Source of the DNA: Clostridia bacterium
GTDB lineage: Bacteria > Bacillota > Clostridia > Oscillospirales > Acutalibacteraceae
DNA: 64,000 bases
Assembly: GCA_017409845.1 (NCBI GenBank)
Contig: JAFQRY010000010.1
Span: 62,001-126,000, forward strand
Direction: 5' to 3'
The first letter of the stretch is position 1. Every line of letters starts with the position of its first letter. The translations under genes and the position numbers were made by a program. Below, piece after piece: positions 17,021 to 25,341 of this stretch. The notes beneath the pieces are model-generated. The model saw nothing but the letters and a program-made list of their open reading frames with translations, was not told the DNA's origin and ran no database searches.

Positions 17021-18157
17021 TTAACCTCCATGCTTTTTAATTAAATATTTTGCGAGAAGTGCTGCTGCGGTAATGCCGCCTGCCGCAAGTGAGGAATAGC
17101 CGAGCACATGAAGCCAGAAGCTCTGACGGTCGGATATCGTCCTCATAACGGGACCGAGAGATTCACTCTTAAGACCGAATTGCTTGAAGCGTCTGAGCTC
17201 CTGCTCAAAAACCTCGGGATTATTCTCATCTATCGTAACAAGGCGCACGCAGCTTTTGCATCCGTCCGTGTATGCACGGAAGCCTGCAGTTTTGTGCTGT
17301 GCCATGAAAACGCCGTCATAAAAGCCCGAAAAATCGTTGAGATGGTCGTGACCGAAAAATGCTCCGAGAATGCCGCCGACCTTTTTCCAGCTTGCAAACT
17401 GACCGCTGTTCACATCGGGAGAGCAGGGACCCTCACCAACATAATCCTTTGTTCCCTTTTTGCCGACATAGAAGGTGTCTTTCTTTGTGTTGTAGCCTCT
17501 TACCGCAACGGGAAGCTCCCATAATTTTGCCTTGCGGAGAAGCTCATATTCCTCGGGAACGGGAGTGTGCTGAAAAACAAATGAGGGCATCGGCTTTCCG
17601 CCGTTGATTTCTTTAAGCTTTCCGCACTCCTTTTCGAACCACTCAATCTGGTCGGGATGAACGTAATCGTAGTGCGAAACGCTTCTGTCCTCAAAGCAGT
17701 TGTTTGAGTCGATGAACCAGAGGCAGAAAACGGGCTTTTCGCCGTCGGATGAATAAACAAGCTCCTTGAAATTTGCGTTGCCCGTAACACCTTCGGGTGC
17801 ATCGTTGCGGATAATCAGACCTTCAATGCGGTTGTAAATCTCAATAACCTCATCCTCGTGGCCGTGGTCATGCTCGTGATTTCCGAGGATTGCGGCAACG
17901 GGGATTTTTCTGCTTGTCATAGGCTCAACAACGGCACGCAGCATTTTTTCAAAGGCTTCGGGGTCGTCCTCAATATGATTTGTGTTGCAGTTGTCGCCGA
18001 GAAGAACGCAGAGGTCGGGCTTGTATTCGTCGAGAGCAGCGTTCATCAGCTTGTTCATATCCTTGAAACGGGGATTTGTTTCATAGTCATAGTGCTCGTG
18101 GATATCGCCGAAAAGCAGGATTTTAAATTTTCCGTCACTGTTGAATTTAAGCTTCAT
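17021..18157 (-). CDS. Calcineurin-like metallophosphoesterase with C-terminal membrane helix
   Basis: The 378-residue protein has the two-metal phosphoesterase motifs in order: KILLFGDIHEHY (GDxH), VLLGDNCNTN (GDN), LGNHEHDHGHE (GNHE), and later FQHTP and FGHDHLNDF (GHDH). It should hydrolyse a phosphoester. No N-terminal signal peptide is seen. The C-terminus has a hydrophobic stretch (LHVLGYSSLAAGGITAAALL) followed by KYLIKKHGG, so it is probably tail-anchored. It sits between the YfcC permease (10 bases upstream) and the MFS gene, suggesting a three-gene operon that takes up and processes a nutrient. Confidence 0.8.
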   Translation of the reverse strand: MKLKFNSDGKFKILLFGDIHEHYDYETNPRFKDMNKLMNAALDEYKPDLCVLLGDNCNTNHIEDDPEAFEKMLRAVVEPMTSRKIPVAAILGNHEHDHGHEDEVIEIYNRIEGLIIRNDAPEGVTGNANFKELVYSSDGEKPVFCLWFIDSNNCFEDRSVSHYDYVHPDQIEWFEKECGKLKEINGGKPMPSFVFQHTPVPEEYELLRKAKLWELPVAVRGYNTKKDTFYVGKKGTKDYVGEGPCSPDVNSGQFASWKKVGGILGAFFGHDHLNDFSGFYDGVFMAQHKTAGFRAYTDGCKSCVRLVTIDENNPEVFEQELRRFKQFGLKSESLGPVMRTISDRQSFWLHVLGYSSLAAGGITAAALLAKYLIKKHGG

Positions 18158-18166
18158 TTTATCACC

Positions 18167-19609
18167 TTATGAATAATTAATCGCAATTGCAATAAGCATC
18201 AGTGCAACCGAAAGAACACCCTCGAGAGCAAAAAGCTTCCATGAGAATCTGAGCCATTTGCCGTAAGAAATGTTGACAAGTCCGATGGCAACAATCATTA
18301 TTCCGCTTGTGGGATAGAGAAGATTCGTGAAGCCGTCGCCGAGGCAGAATGCAAGGGTTACGCTCTGGCGGGTGACGTTTACCATATCCGCAAGGGGAAT
18401 GACTATGGGCATGATGAGAAAAGCCTTTGCCGTGCCGCTGCCAACGAAAAATTCGAGCACAACAATAAAGATAAAGAGCATAAGTATTGCCGCATAGGGG
18501 CTCATGCCTTCAATAACGCCGTAAACGTAATTGAGAATGGTGGGGATGATATTGCCCTGGTCAAGAATATATGTAATTGAAAGAATAATAAGGATAATCG
18601 GAAATATGGGTGCAATCGTTTTAACGCCCTCGCCGAAGCTTTTCATAAGCTTTTTTCCGCTGAAGCCTGCAAAATGACCTGCAAGCATTCCGCCGACGGT
18701 GAAGAGAATTGCCATGCCGGGGAGAGAAACCGCACCCTCCGCACCGAGCACGAAATCAAGAATGATGCAGACGATAACGGCGGCAAGGCAGCAGAGAAAA
18801 GCTTTTGAAGCCTTGCTGATGTTTTTATCCGAAAGAACAGCAATGCTGTCGTCAAGGCTGTATTTTTCACGCAGGGGAATATCCGTTTCGTAGCAGAGAG
18901 ATTTTTTCGGATTTTTTTCTATGCTTTTTGCATAAACGGTAATGAAGGCGGCAAGCACGATATAAACCGCAACAAAAACGATTATTCTGTAGCCGAGACC
19001 CGAGAAAACGGGGATTTCCGCCATTTTCTGAACCGTTGCAACATTGAAGGGGTTGAAGGTTGCGGCAGTAAAGCCGAAGGCAACCGCAATAAGACTCATT
19101 CCGAGACCGACAAAGGAATCCCAGCCGAGTGCGAGCGAAATTGCAACCGCAATCGGAACGAGAGTAACCGATTCTTCAAGAATGCCTGCCGTTGAGCTCA
19201 GAAGCATGCATACAAGCATTACGGCATTCAGCAGCAGATATTTTCTTTTGCCGAATTTTCGGATAATTGTCGCCATTATGTATTTAAGAACGCTGCATTT
19301 ATCGAGAATGAGAAACGTTCCGCCGATAAGGGTTATCATCAGTATTATTCCGACACCCGTGAGTGCCGTATCCGTTCCGAAAACAAGAACGGGAGCAAGA
19401 ATGATTTTCCATATCGGAAGCTTTTCTTCAATCTGAGTGTAGGTTCCGTTGATGATTGTGCCGTCGGGATTGGTTTCATAAACTCCTCTGGGCAGCACCT
19501 GGGTGAGTATTCCCGCAAATGTCATTATTGCCGCAAGAAGAATGCATATCAGAACAACCGTTTTTTTGTTGATTGATATGCCGGATTGTTTTGTTTCTGT
19601 ATTTGTCAA
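18167..19609 (-). CDS. YfcC/DcuC-family permease
   Basis: This 480-residue protein has about 12 membrane segments. The N-terminus TVVLICILLAAIMTFAGILTQVLPRGVYE, with the G-x-Y/F-E region after the first helix, and the segments FGFTAATFNPFNVATVQ and VLEFFVGSGTAKAFLIMPI identify the YfcC branch of the C4-dicarboxylate/amino-acid carrier family. Proposed substrates of relatives include dicarboxylates, arginine/ornithine and short peptides; none can be assigned here. The TTG start follows GGGTGTGATT. It is the first gene of the yfcC-phosphoesterase-MFS block, with a promoter at 19637-19666. Confidence 0.75.
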   Translation of the reverse strand: MTNTETKQSGISINKKTVVLICILLAAIMTFAGILTQVLPRGVYETNPDGTIINGTYTQIEEKLPIWKIILAPVLVFGTDTALTGVGIILMITLIGGTFLILDKCSVLKYIMATIIRKFGKRKYLLLNAVMLVCMLLSSTAGILEESVTLVPIAVAISLALGWDSFVGLGMSLIAVAFGFTAATFNPFNVATVQKMAEIPVFSGLGYRIIVFVAVYIVLAAFITVYAKSIEKNPKKSLCYETDIPLREKYSLDDSIAVLSDKNISKASKAFLCCLAAVIVCIILDFVLGAEGAVSLPGMAILFTVGGMLAGHFAGFSGKKLMKSFGEGVKTIAPIFPIILIILSITYILDQGNIIPTILNYVYGVIEGMSPYAAILMLFIFIVVLEFFVGSGTAKAFLIMPIVIPLADMVNVTRQSVTLAFCLGDGFTNLLYPTSGIMIVAIGLVNISYGKWLRFSWKLFALEGVLSVALMLIAIAINYS

Positions 19610-19636
19610 AATTAATCACACCCCTGACTTTTGCTT

Positions 19637-19666
19637 ATTGTATCACATATACATATATAATTGCAA
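19637..19666 (-). promoter_or_regulatory. Putative sigma-A promoter of the YfcC operon
   Basis: The minus strand reads TTGCAA, 18 bases, TACAAT, about 28 bases before the TTG start at 19609. Confidence 0.6.
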
Positions 19667-19771
19667 TATTAATAACATTAAATTAATGAATAAAATTACA
19701 CGATTTTGTATTGTGTATTGGTTAAAACTGTGATAAAATAAATTGAAACTTTTCGGAAAGGAATGATTTTT

Positions 19772-21325
19772 TTGAAAAAATTAATCTCCGTTGTTCTTTC
19801 AATCGCAGTTGTTTTCTGTATGGTTGCTCCTGCTTCGGCGGCAGCAGACGATAAATGCACCTGCGGCGTGAACCCTACAATCTATGTAGGTCCTCTCGGC
19901 AGCACCGATATTTATGAAAATCCCGGTGCAGAGAATGAAAGAACACTTTTCAGACCCGCAACCGATACGATAGTCAAGCTTGTTTTCAAGCTTCTTCCCG
20001 CAATCGCAATTTCAACCCTTACCTTCAATCTTGATTATCTCGGCGATGCTCTGATTGATGCCGTTTATGATGCTTTCGGTGCAATGGCACTCAAGGGCGA
20101 CGGCAATTCCGCAGAGAATGTTGCCATTAAACCCGATGAACTTCCCACCGACTCCGAGCACGGCGTTAACATGAGCTATTATTTCAGCTATGACTGGCGT
20201 CTTGATCCCGTTTATAATGCAGGCATTCTCAACGATTATGTTCAGCATGTCAAGAAACTTACGGGTCACGATACCGTCAACTTCCGTGCTTCCTCAATGG
20301 GCGGCGTTGTTACCCTCGCTTATTTCAACGAATACGGCTATGACGATGTTGATGCATGTATCTTCCAGTGCTGTCCTCTTCTCGGAACAGATGTTGCAGG
20401 CGACCTTCTGAGCAGAAAGGTTGCTCTTGATGCAGACAGACTTCTCGCCTATGCAACAGACGGCTATCCCCCCTTTGATGCGGAAAGCACTCTTCTCTGG
20501 TTCCTTTTCAACGGACTTTATTACAGCGGTCTTGTTGACGGCGTTCTTTTCCTCGGCGATATCGTTCTTGAAAATCTCGAAACAAGAGTGTTTGACGAGC
20601 TTCTTACTCCTGTTTTCGGAACTCTTCTCGGTCTCTGGTCCTTTGTTCCTCACGAGAGCTACGAATATGCAAAGGAGCTTAACCTCGACCCCGAAACTCA
20701 GGCAGGTCTTATCGCAAAGGCAGACTATTATCACTATAACATTCAGCAGAGAGCCGACGAAATCCTCAAGGGTGCACAGAAAAACGGCGTTCGTGTTATG
20801 ATTGTTGCAGGCTACAACATCCAGAGAACTCCTCTTGTTGAAGCAATGGAAAACAACAGCGACGCAACCGTTGACACAAAATATGCATCCGCAGGTGCAA
20901 CCGTTGCTCCTCTTAACGGCACTCTCGGCGAAAACTACACTCAGAAAAACTGCAAGTGCGGTCACAACCATGTTTCACCCGATAATGTTATCGACGCATC
21001 AACCTGCATTCTTCCCGAGCACACATGGTTTATCAAGGATATGCTCCATTCAAACTGCCACGACGGCATAATGGAAATGTATAACTGGTTTGCTTACACG
21101 GACGAATACTATGATGTATGGTCAAATCCCGCTTATACCCAGTTCCTTCAGAATGACAAGCCCAATCTCAGAGTTATCGCAATGGGTAATTTCGCAGAGG
21201 GCGACAAGGCTCCCGAATACGAAGCAGGCGATGCATTCTATAACAAGTTCGAAAAATATGTTATGCCCGTAACAAACGGAATTTTCTCATTCCTCGATAA
21301 GTGCAGGGATGTTGTCGGTCTTTGA
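19772..21325 (+). CDS. Secreted LCAT-like alpha/beta hydrolase (lipase/acyltransferase)
   Basis: The 517-residue protein has a Sec signal peptide (ending near PASAAA) and no lipobox. After it come an SYDWRLDP segment, typical of LCAT/PDAT-type lipases, and a nucleophile elbow written ASSMGG, a variant of GxSxG with Ala first. Paired cysteines (CTCG, CKCG) could bind metal or form disulfides outside the cell. A late EHTWF motif may give the catalytic His region. It should act on lipid esters or surface acyl groups outside the cell. The TTG at 19772 lies 9 bases after GGAAAGGA; the ATG 9 bases earlier is too close to that site. yhcH follows after 15 bases. Confidence 0.7.
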   Translation: MKKLISVVLSIAVVFCMVAPASAAADDKCTCGVNPTIYVGPLGSTDIYENPGAENERTLFRPATDTIVKLVFKLLPAIAISTLTFNLDYLGDALIDAVYDAFGAMALKGDGNSAENVAIKPDELPTDSEHGVNMSYYFSYDWRLDPVYNAGILNDYVQHVKKLTGHDTVNFRASSMGGVVTLAYFNEYGYDDVDACIFQCCPLLGTDVAGDLLSRKVALDADRLLAYATDGYPPFDAESTLLWFLFNGLYYSGLVDGVLFLGDIVLENLETRVFDELLTPVFGTLLGLWSFVPHESYEYAKELNLDPETQAGLIAKADYYHYNIQQRADEILKGAQKNGVRVMIVAGYNIQRTPLVEAMENNSDATVDTKYASAGATVAPLNGTLGENYTQKNCKCGHNHVSPDNVIDASTCILPEHTWFIKDMLHSNCHDGIMEMYNWFAYTDEYYDVWSNPAYTQFLQNDKPNLRVIAMGNFAEGDKAPEYEAGDAFYNKFEKYVMPVTNGIFSFLDKCRDVVGL

Positions 21326-21340
21326 TAAGGAGATAAAAAC

Positions 21341-21781
21341 ATGATTTTTGATACAGATAAAAACCTCAGATATTATGCGGCGTTCAATCCCGCTTTTGAA
21401 GCAATAGCAAAATTTATCGAAGAAAATGACCTTAAAGCCATGGAATGCGGCAGCTACGAGGTTGCGGAAGGCATAAAGGTAGGAATTGACGAATACGCAC
21501 CCGGCACGGGCGGCGATTTTGAAGCACACAGAGAATATAATGACCTGCAGTACGCAATCTGCGGTGAAGAAATAATTGAGGTTCTTCCCATTGAATTTGT
21601 CGGAAACTCAACCGGCTACAAACCCGATATTGAATTCTTCACTTCACAGACGGCTGCAGCAACAAGAGTTGCCCTCACCGAAGGTACGTTTGCATTTCTT
21701 GCACCGCAGGATACACACAAGCCCGGCGTGAAAATGGGAACGGATAAAATCAAAAAGGCAGTTTTTAAAATCAAAATATAA
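21341..21781 (+). CDS. YhcH/YjgK/YiaL family protein
   Basis: This 146-residue cupin-like protein belongs to the family that includes the EbgC beta subunit of evolved beta-galactosidase and YhcH of sialic-acid operons. Hallmarks are EAHREYNDLQYAICGEEIIEV (His/Glu metal ligands) and FAFLAPQDTHKPG with the second metal-binding His. Members are thought to be sugar mutarotases/isomerases or carbohydrate sensors; the substrate is unknown here. It follows the secreted lipase by 15 bases with AAGGAGAT before the ATG, and is closed by a strong terminator. Confidence 0.85.
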   Translation: MIFDTDKNLRYYAAFNPAFEAIAKFIEENDLKAMECGSYEVAEGIKVGIDEYAPGTGGDFEAHREYNDLQYAICGEEIIEVLPIEFVGNSTGYKPDIEFFTSQTAAATRVALTEGTFAFLAPQDTHKPGVKMGTDKIKKAVFKIKI

Positions 21782-21787
21782 TTTCTT

Positions 21788-21823
21788 GCATCACCTGCTT
21801 AGAAACAAGCAGGTGATGCTTTG
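21788..21823 (+). terminator. Rho-independent terminator after yhcH
   Basis: GCATCACCTGCTT pairs with AAGCAGGTGATGC around a 6-base loop, followed by TTTGTTT. The stem includes the last codons and stop of the convergent membrane-protein gene. Confidence 0.85.
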
Positions 21824-22510
21824 TTTATAATAAGGAATAACATAAAACGCAGGAAAAATGAGCACACACAGCAAAAACCACGGTGCAAATCCGAGCTTGA
21901 AAAACAGGATATCAGCATATCTGCCTTTTGTTCTTTTTATGCTTTCGGCAATGGCATCTGCGGCGGTGAAATCCTTATAGCAGGCGAGGTAAAACCATGA
22001 TTTTGAATACCGCTGAATAAAAACAAGATAAAACCCGAATCCCGCAAGCGAAAGGATAAACATTCCCGAAAAAAAGACGAATGCCGAACGCAGATTTACT
22101 GACTTCTTCATAACAAAGATTACCGTTGCTGTGAGAGGAATTATTTCAAAAACCGCAAGCCAGAAAAGCTTTATAAAAAACATGCATACGCTCATTTCGC
22201 AAGCCTTCAGCACTCCCGTAAAACCGATGCCGAAGCTTTGCGGGGAGCCTGTTTTTCTTCTTGCAAGAAGAAGGTGGTTTATCTGCATTTTCAGCCGCAA
22301 GGGTGCAATTGCAACGATTGAAAAGAGCAGAGTGAGGGCGGGAAAAACAACAAAAAAATAATCCTCCGGATAAAACGGAATGAAATTCACCGCATAGTTA
22401 CAAATTGAAAAAACGGAGATGAGCAGCATAGTTGCCGCAAGGGTCGGAATAATTTTCAGCTGACAGCCCGTCAGGGCGGCTTTTGCGGAAAGCTTTATTC
22501 TTGCGTTCAT
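21791..22510 (-). CDS. Polytopic membrane protein of unknown function
   Basis: The protein of about 239 residues has five or six hydrophobic segments. It starts cytoplasmic (NARIKLSAKAALTG), with later soluble turns such as NHLLLARRKTGSPQSFGIGF and KDFTAADAIAESIKRTKGRYADI. The last pattern recalls the C-terminal part of DUF975-like Clostridial membrane proteins, a weak resemblance. Two ATG codons lie side by side behind GGTGAT; 22510 has the better spacing. It follows the sdpRI pair but is separated by a terminator. Confidence 0.5.
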   Translation of the reverse strand: MNARIKLSAKAALTGCQLKIIPTLAATMLLISVFSICNYAVNFIPFYPEDYFFVVFPALTLLFSIVAIAPLRLKMQINHLLLARRKTGSPQSFGIGFTGVLKACEMSVCMFFIKLFWLAVFEIIPLTATVIFVMKKSVNLRSAFVFFSGMFILSLAGFGFYLVFIQRYSKSWFYLACYKDFTAADAIAESIKRTKGRYADILFFKLGFAPWFLLCVLIFPAFYVIPYYKQSITCLFLSR

Positions 22511-22520
22511 CATATCACCA

Positions 22521-22558
22521 AAAATAAAAATAGTCGGAATATTCTCCCGACTATTTTT
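22521..22558 (-). terminator. Rho-independent terminator of the sdpRI operon
   Basis: AATAGTCGG (22529-22537) pairs with CCGACTATT (22547-22555). The minus strand continues TTTTATTTTT. Confidence 0.8.
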
Positions 22559-22564
22559 TGTCAT

Positions 22565-23206
22565 TTATGATTTTTTATTCTTTTTTCTGTAGAAAAGATA
22601 CGAAACAGCAAAAGGAACAATTATCATCAGAAGCATTATTATCATGGGAAGCCATGTCAGTCTGAAAAACGATGAAAGCATTATGATGACCCCGCCCGCA
22701 ACCCAGATTCTGCCTGAAATCCTGTGGGTATAATTCCAGTTTTCTTCATCGTTGAGTGTCCACGAAACCTTGATTCCTATGGTGTAATTCTGCTTGCATT
22801 TGGGCAGATAGTTGCCGATTATAATGAAAACCGCACCGAGGAAAAGCGGCATAATGAGGCTGACATCAACGGGAATTTCCATTGTGTAAGCATAAACAAG
22901 GGAATTGCACAGCAGCGAAATAATGGGGATAATCCATAATACGAGTGTCAGTATTTTGTTGCTGTGATTTTTTTGCTTGGGGTCTGCGGCAGTTCCGAGG
23001 GCACATATCCAATGAATCGCAAGCAGAAAAACGGGAAGACCGAAAACGGCAAAAGCCTTGCTGCTGAAGCCGTCGGCAATGCCCTGAGAGTTGAAATGCG
23101 TTGCGATCTGTTCGGGAAGCTTATCCCAGAGAATGATGCCTGCCAATATCGGCAGAAGAATTACGATTGAGGTGATAATAAGTGTTTTCAGGTTCCTTTT
23201 AATCAT
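22565..23206 (-). CDS. sdpI: SdpI-family membrane immunity protein
   Basis: SdpI protects Bacillus subtilis from the SdpC killing factor and also signals to SdpR. This 213-residue protein has six membrane segments. The DUF1648 motif in the first extracellular loop reads KLPEQIATHFNSQGIADGFSSK, and the SdpI C-terminal domain reads NYTIGIKVSWTLNDEENWNYTHRISGR. The start at 23206 has GGAG 9 bases upstream and overlaps the end of sdpR by 8 bases, so the two are translationally coupled. No SdpC-like toxin gene is adjacent. Confidence 0.85.
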   Translation of the reverse strand: MIKRNLKTLIITSIVILLPILAGIILWDKLPEQIATHFNSQGIADGFSSKAFAVFGLPVFLLAIHWICALGTAADPKQKNHSNKILTLVLWIIPIISLLCNSLVYAYTMEIPVDVSLIMPLFLGAVFIIIGNYLPKCKQNYTIGIKVSWTLNDEENWNYTHRISGRIWVAGGVIIMLSSFFRLTWLPMIIMLLMIIVPFAVSYLFYRKKNKKS

Positions 23207-23474
23207 CGGAAGCATCTCCTTTCAGATCTTTTATCCAGAGCATTATTTCCTCGAGAACAGAGGCGTTCAGCTCATAGTATATGAATTTTCCGTCACGCTC
23301 ATCACGGATAAGGTCGGCTTCCTTAAGCACGGAAAGATGGCGTGATATTGCGGCGAAGCTGATATCGAATTTATCGGAAATATCGCCTGCAGACATCTTT
23401 TTTTCTTTGAGCATATTGAGAATTTCTCGTCTTGTAGGGTCGGAAAGTGCCCTGAGAGTGTTTTGCAGACTCAA
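23199..23474 (-). CDS. sdpR: ArsR/SmtB-family autorepressor (SdpR-like)
   Basis: This 91-residue winged-helix repressor begins TLRALSDPTRREIL and has the recognition-helix block SFAAISRHLSVLKEADLI and the wing RDERDGKFIYYELN. It lacks the metal-binding Cys motif of metal-sensing ArsR proteins, as in SdpR. In B. subtilis SdpR represses its own operon until SdpI sequesters it at the membrane. The TTG at 23474 is chosen because AAGGAGGA lies 6 bases upstream and the protein then aligns with SdpR starts. A perfect operator and promoter lie just upstream. Confidence 0.85.
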   Translation of the reverse strand: MSLQNTLRALSDPTRREILNMLKEKKMSAGDISDKFDISFAAISRHLSVLKEADLIRDERDGKFIYYELNASVLEEIMLWIKDLKGDASDD

Positions 23475-23487
23475 GTTGAGTCCTCCT

Positions 23488-23518
23488 TCATTTAACACTT
23501 AACTTAATTGTTAAATGA
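23488..23518 (-). promoter_or_regulatory. Operator for the SdpR-like repressor
   Basis: A perfect inverted repeat, TCATTTAACA-N11-TGTTAAATGA, begins immediately after the -10 box and ends at the ribosome binding site. The arms and spacing fit two ArsR-type half sites, and the position would block transcription. Confidence 0.75.
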
Positions 23519-23547
23519 ATTGTAGCACGGATTTTCTGATTTGTCAA
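23519..23547 (-). promoter_or_regulatory. Sigma-A promoter of sdpRI
   Basis: The minus strand reads a consensus TTGACA, 17 bases, TACAAT, abutting the operator. Confidence 0.85.
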
Positions 23548-23634
23548 GAGGGGAGCGGAGAATTTTATCAATTGCCTTTTTGCAGTGAATATCGGCTTTA
23601 CATTCCCTGCTCTGCGATTGTTTTTTTCATCAAC

Positions 23635-23815
23635 GGCGGGATGTGGGCATCCCGCCCTACACACAAACATTTATTATTAATAACATTCGGGTAAGGGCGG
23701 AGCCCTTCCGAAATTATTCATTATTCATTTTTCATTGAAAAATCTTTCCGCACCTTGCGATCCCTGCAAAGTTAATGATAAGAAACCTCGTAGGGACAGA
23801 CCTCCGTGTCTGTCC
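23635..23815. repeat. Dispersed palindromic repeat modules (intergenic mosaic copy 1)
   Basis: The gap from 23548 to 23894 has no gene. It holds module B as GGCGGGATG-TGGG-CATCCCGCC (23635-23656). Module A appears in reverse orientation (23683-23740), with its AAGGGC-GGAGC palindrome and TTATTCATTATTCATT tract. A third hairpin, GGACAGAC-N6-GTCTGTCC, is at 23794-23815. The same modules recur at 31.5, 53.7, 58.6 and 63.8 kb. Confidence 0.75.
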
Positions 23816-23835
23816 GTCAAAAACCGTACGGAAAG

Positions 23836-23864
23836 TTGACACAAAAAAACATGTATGATAAACT
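23836..23864 (+). promoter_or_regulatory. Sigma-A promoter of the GH30 gene
   Basis: TTGACA, 17 bases, TAAACT, 31 bases before the ATG at 23895. Confidence 0.6.
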
Positions 23865-23894
23865 TGATATATAAAAATTACGGGAGAGAAAACC

Positions 23895-25304
23895 ATGTTC
23901 AGAGCATATCTATGCATTGTCCTTGCGGCGTTGCAGACATTTCTTTTTTCAATTGAATCCATAGGAAAAACTCAGACATTGGGAGTGAATAAATTCGTGG
24001 AGCATCAGGTTCTTGAATCCTTCGGCACAAGCTCATGCTGGTGGTCGCAGACAATAGACGATGAGGCAACCGCAAAAGAAATCGCAAGGCTTCTTTATGA
24101 TGAGGAAACGGGTCTCGGTCTTGATATTTACCGCTATAATATCGGTGCGGGTGAGAAGGATAATCCCGATTCAAGAATCGGTGATCCGAGCCGCAGAACC
24201 GAGAGCTTTTATGTTTTTAACGAAGAAAAAGGCGGATATGAATTTGATTTCACCCGTGATGCAAATGCAAGAAGAATGCTTGATTATGCAATTGAATACG
24301 GTGCATCCGAGGTCATTCTTTTCTGCAACAGTCCGCATTTTTCAATGACGGCAAACGGCCATGCCTCGGGCGGATACGAAACCTATGTTTCAAATCATCC
24401 CAAAGAGAAATATGCGGAGTTTGTGGATTATGTGCTTACAATAGCGGATTGGTTTGTTGCTCAGGGCTATCCCGTCAAAGCGATATCACCGATAAATGAG
24501 CCTCAATGGGATTGGGGCGGTCCGTGGACAAGGCAGGAATGCTGCCATTACGAACCCGATGAAACGGTTGAGCTTTATGAAATGTTTGCCCGTGAGATGC
24601 AGAAAAGAAATTCTCCCTATGAGATGAGCCTTAATGAAACGGGCGAGCTTTCACCCGGATATTATCATTATATCGACAAGGTATTTGCAAGTCCGCTTCT
24701 CGATGAATTCTGCGATACTCTGAGCGGACACAGCTATTGGCTTGATAACAATATCGAGCTCAAAAAGCAGTTCGGCGAAAAGATGAAAAATGAATATCCC
24801 GATAAAAAATTCGAGATGAGCGAATGGTGCGAGCTTCCGCTTAAAATTGATTCAACAACAATCGACAGCGGACTTTATATGGCAAACATAATCGCTCAGG
24901 ATCTCAATTATCTTAATGCAGTTTCATGGCAGAGCTGGACTGCCGTCAACGGTGACGGTCTTATGGAGCTTAAAGACGGTGAGCTTGCTATCTATAACAG
25001 ATATTATGCCTACAAGCAGTTTGCAGGCTTCATAAAGCAGGGCATGGTCAGAGTTGATGTTTTTGACAGCCTTGAAGAAGAGAGCAGAATTGTTTCAACC
25101 GCATTCACCGACGGTGAAGAAACCGTTATTGTTCTTATCAACAACGAGGAAACGGAGCTTGAATACAAGCTTGCAGGTATTTATAAGGAAATGCAGGTTA
25201 TCCTGACCGATAAGGAGAATAACTGTGAAGAGGTTTATTCGGGCAGATTCACAAAGAAGAATATCCTTCCTGCAAGAAGCATTACAACAATCGTGCTGAA
25301 ATAA
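23895..25304 (+). CDS. GH30-family glycoside hydrolase, probably secreted
   Basis: The 469-residue protein has an N-terminal hydrophobic signal sequence, a (beta/alpha)8 barrel and a C-terminal beta domain (about residues 385-469) ending ILPARSITTIVLK, as in GH30. The barrel opens with ESFGTSSCWWSQ. The acid/base Glu is in SPINEPQWDWGG and the nucleophile Glu in FEMSEWCE. The NEPQWDW form is typical of the endo-beta-1,6-galactanase branch, which cuts arabinogalactan side chains, but glucanase or xylanase activity cannot be excluded. It is monocistronic, with promoter and terminator. It fits a plant-fibre or mucin diet. Confidence 0.82.
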   Translation: MFRAYLCIVLAALQTFLFSIESIGKTQTLGVNKFVEHQVLESFGTSSCWWSQTIDDEATAKEIARLLYDEETGLGLDIYRYNIGAGEKDNPDSRIGDPSRRTESFYVFNEEKGGYEFDFTRDANARRMLDYAIEYGASEVILFCNSPHFSMTANGHASGGYETYVSNHPKEKYAEFVDYVLTIADWFVAQGYPVKAISPINEPQWDWGGPWTRQECCHYEPDETVELYEMFAREMQKRNSPYEMSLNETGELSPGYYHYIDKVFASPLLDEFCDTLSGHSYWLDNNIELKKQFGEKMKNEYPDKKFEMSEWCELPLKIDSTTIDSGLYMANIIAQDLNYLNAVSWQSWTAVNGDGLMELKDGELAIYNRYYAYKQFAGFIKQGMVRVDVFDSLEEESRIVSTAFTDGEETVIVLINNEETELEYKLAGIYKEMQVILTDKENNCEEVYSGRFTKKNILPARSITTIVLK

Positions 25305-25308
25305 AATA

Positions 25309-25338
25309 AAACGGGGCTGCTAAAGCAGCCCCGTTTGC
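25309..25338. terminator. Rho-independent terminator between convergent genes
   Basis: AAACGGGGCTGC and GCAGCCCCGTTT form a perfect 12 bp stem with a TAAA loop. Confidence 0.85.
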
Positions 25339-25341
25339 TGT

